A stretch of DNA of 64,000 nt from Pseudomonas sp. MYb185 (lineage in GTDB: Bacteria; Pseudomonadota; Gammaproteobacteria; Pseudomonadales; Pseudomonadaceae): positions 254,071-318,070 of the forward strand of contig NZ_PCQD01000005.1 in NCBI RefSeq assembly GCF_002979975.1. Reading direction: 5' to 3'. This document shows positions 63,870 to 64,000 of this stretch, one piece after another. The notes under the pieces were generated by a model. The model saw only the letters and a list, made by a program, of their open reading frames with translations. It did no database searches and had not been told where the DNA came from. Both the position numbers and the translations under genes were made by a program. Numbering within the stretch: position 1 is the first letter of the stretch; the number at the start of each line of letters is the position of its first letter.

Positions 63870-64000
63870 ATGAAGTTCAAACAAACGATCCGGGTAACCG
63901 GGGATAAGGCAGCACAGGTTCTGGCGTTGGCAGGCCTTGGCATGAGCCAGGCTTTTGCGCAGGGGCTGCCTACGATGGATGCACCTTCTCAAGGTAGCGG
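63870..64000 (+). CDS. TIGR03745 family conjugative element protein, cut by window end
   Basis: The N-terminus MKFKQTIRVTGDKAAQVLAL continues with a hydrophobic signal region (AGLGMSQAFAQG) and the start of the mature chain (LPTMDAPSQGS). AGGAG precedes ATG 63870. The product, usually about 120 residues with two membrane helices, follows RAQPRD and DUF3262 in the standard order. Only 43 codons are visible. Confidence 0.78.
   Translation, partial: MKFKQTIRVTGDKAAQVLALAGLGMSQAFAQGLPTMDAPSQGS

Larger units (their letters stand above)
39468..64000 (+). mobile_element. Integrative and conjugative element, PFGI-1/PAPI-1/SPI-7-like (left part, continues past window)
   Basis: Starts at the tRNA-Asn fragment and contains, in the conserved order of this family, soj/parA, dnaB-like, parB, DUF2857, STY4528-like, PFL_4669-like, DUF3158-like, ssb, topoisomerase, PilL-like, TIGR03759, SLT, TIGR03765, TraD, TIGR03747, RAQPRD, DUF3262 and TIGR03745. 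In related elements soj lies at the end opposite the integrase, which fits the direction seen here. Gene overlaps of 4-26 bp are common. The right end, integrase and relaxase are not in the window. Confidence 0.93.

Overview
The window comes from a Pseudomonadaceae chromosome, Pseudomonas in the broad sense. The evidence is a GC-rich backbone with typical pseudomonad loci: fadBA, a dadR/dadA/ridA block, the MaoC-fadD2-fadD1-hrpA neighbourhood, a short CysI, and MetH next to NfuA. Species cannot be fixed from the sequence alone.

Positions 1 to about 39.46 kb are ordinary chromosome. On the minus strand lie cysI (cut by the window edge) and a block of DUF2970, MATE and metH. Then come nfuA, the lytic transglycosylase slt, the ABC-F ATPase uup, a universal stress protein, and fadBA (beta-oxidation). 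These are followed by an acyl-CoA dehydrogenase facing a class III CoA-transferase, the D-amino-acid catabolism block (Lrp-type regulator, dadA, RidA, YkvI-type transporter), and a fatty-acid activation block (MaoC hydratase, fadD2, fadD1, hrpA, a hydrolase, and a FabH-like synthase that may feed acyl-CoA back into synthesis). The stretch ends with a porin, two envelope or unknown proteins, ppiA, a LysR regulator and a small secreted protein. Three intergenic gaps carry repeats: mosaic inverted repeats at 8.1 kb, a TA-flanked MITE-like element at 12.8 kb, and 98-bp tandem repeats at 17.2 kb.

At 39,468 the chromosome meets a 53-bp 3' half of a tRNA-Asn gene on the minus strand. The 5' half is replaced by foreign sequence, which marks an attachment-site junction. 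Everything to the right, up to and beyond the window end, is an integrative and conjugative element of the PFGI-1/PAPI-1/SPI-7 type. It starts with a tightly overlapping partition and replication block: soj/parA, dnaB-like helicase, several small genes, parB, DUF2857, an STY4528-type replication protein, PFL_4669 type, DUF3158 type, ssb, a lipoprotein and a TopA-like topoisomerase. A less conserved zone at 53.1-55.4 kb follows, with a noncoding stretch and three unrecognised genes. Then comes the transfer block: PilL-like, lipoprotein, TIGR03759, SLT transglycosylase, TIGR03765, an unknown gene, the TraD coupling protein, TIGR03747, RAQPRD, DUF3262 and the start of TIGR03745. Integrase, relaxase and the far attachment site are outside the window.

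The most unusual signals are within this element. One is a regularly spaced array of GTTC-N7-GAAC dyads (44/45/44 bp apart) followed by an AT-rich inverted repeat, nested inside the replication-protein gene and read in more than one codon phase; this is a candidate origin. Another is a TIR-bounded 0.94-kb insertion carrying an HNH-nuclease-like gene but no transposase, placed inside the transfer block. Others are the noncoding stretch with a perfect 17-bp inverted repeat and the small unexplained genes around it. All family names come from recognising protein sequence by eye; no database search was run.
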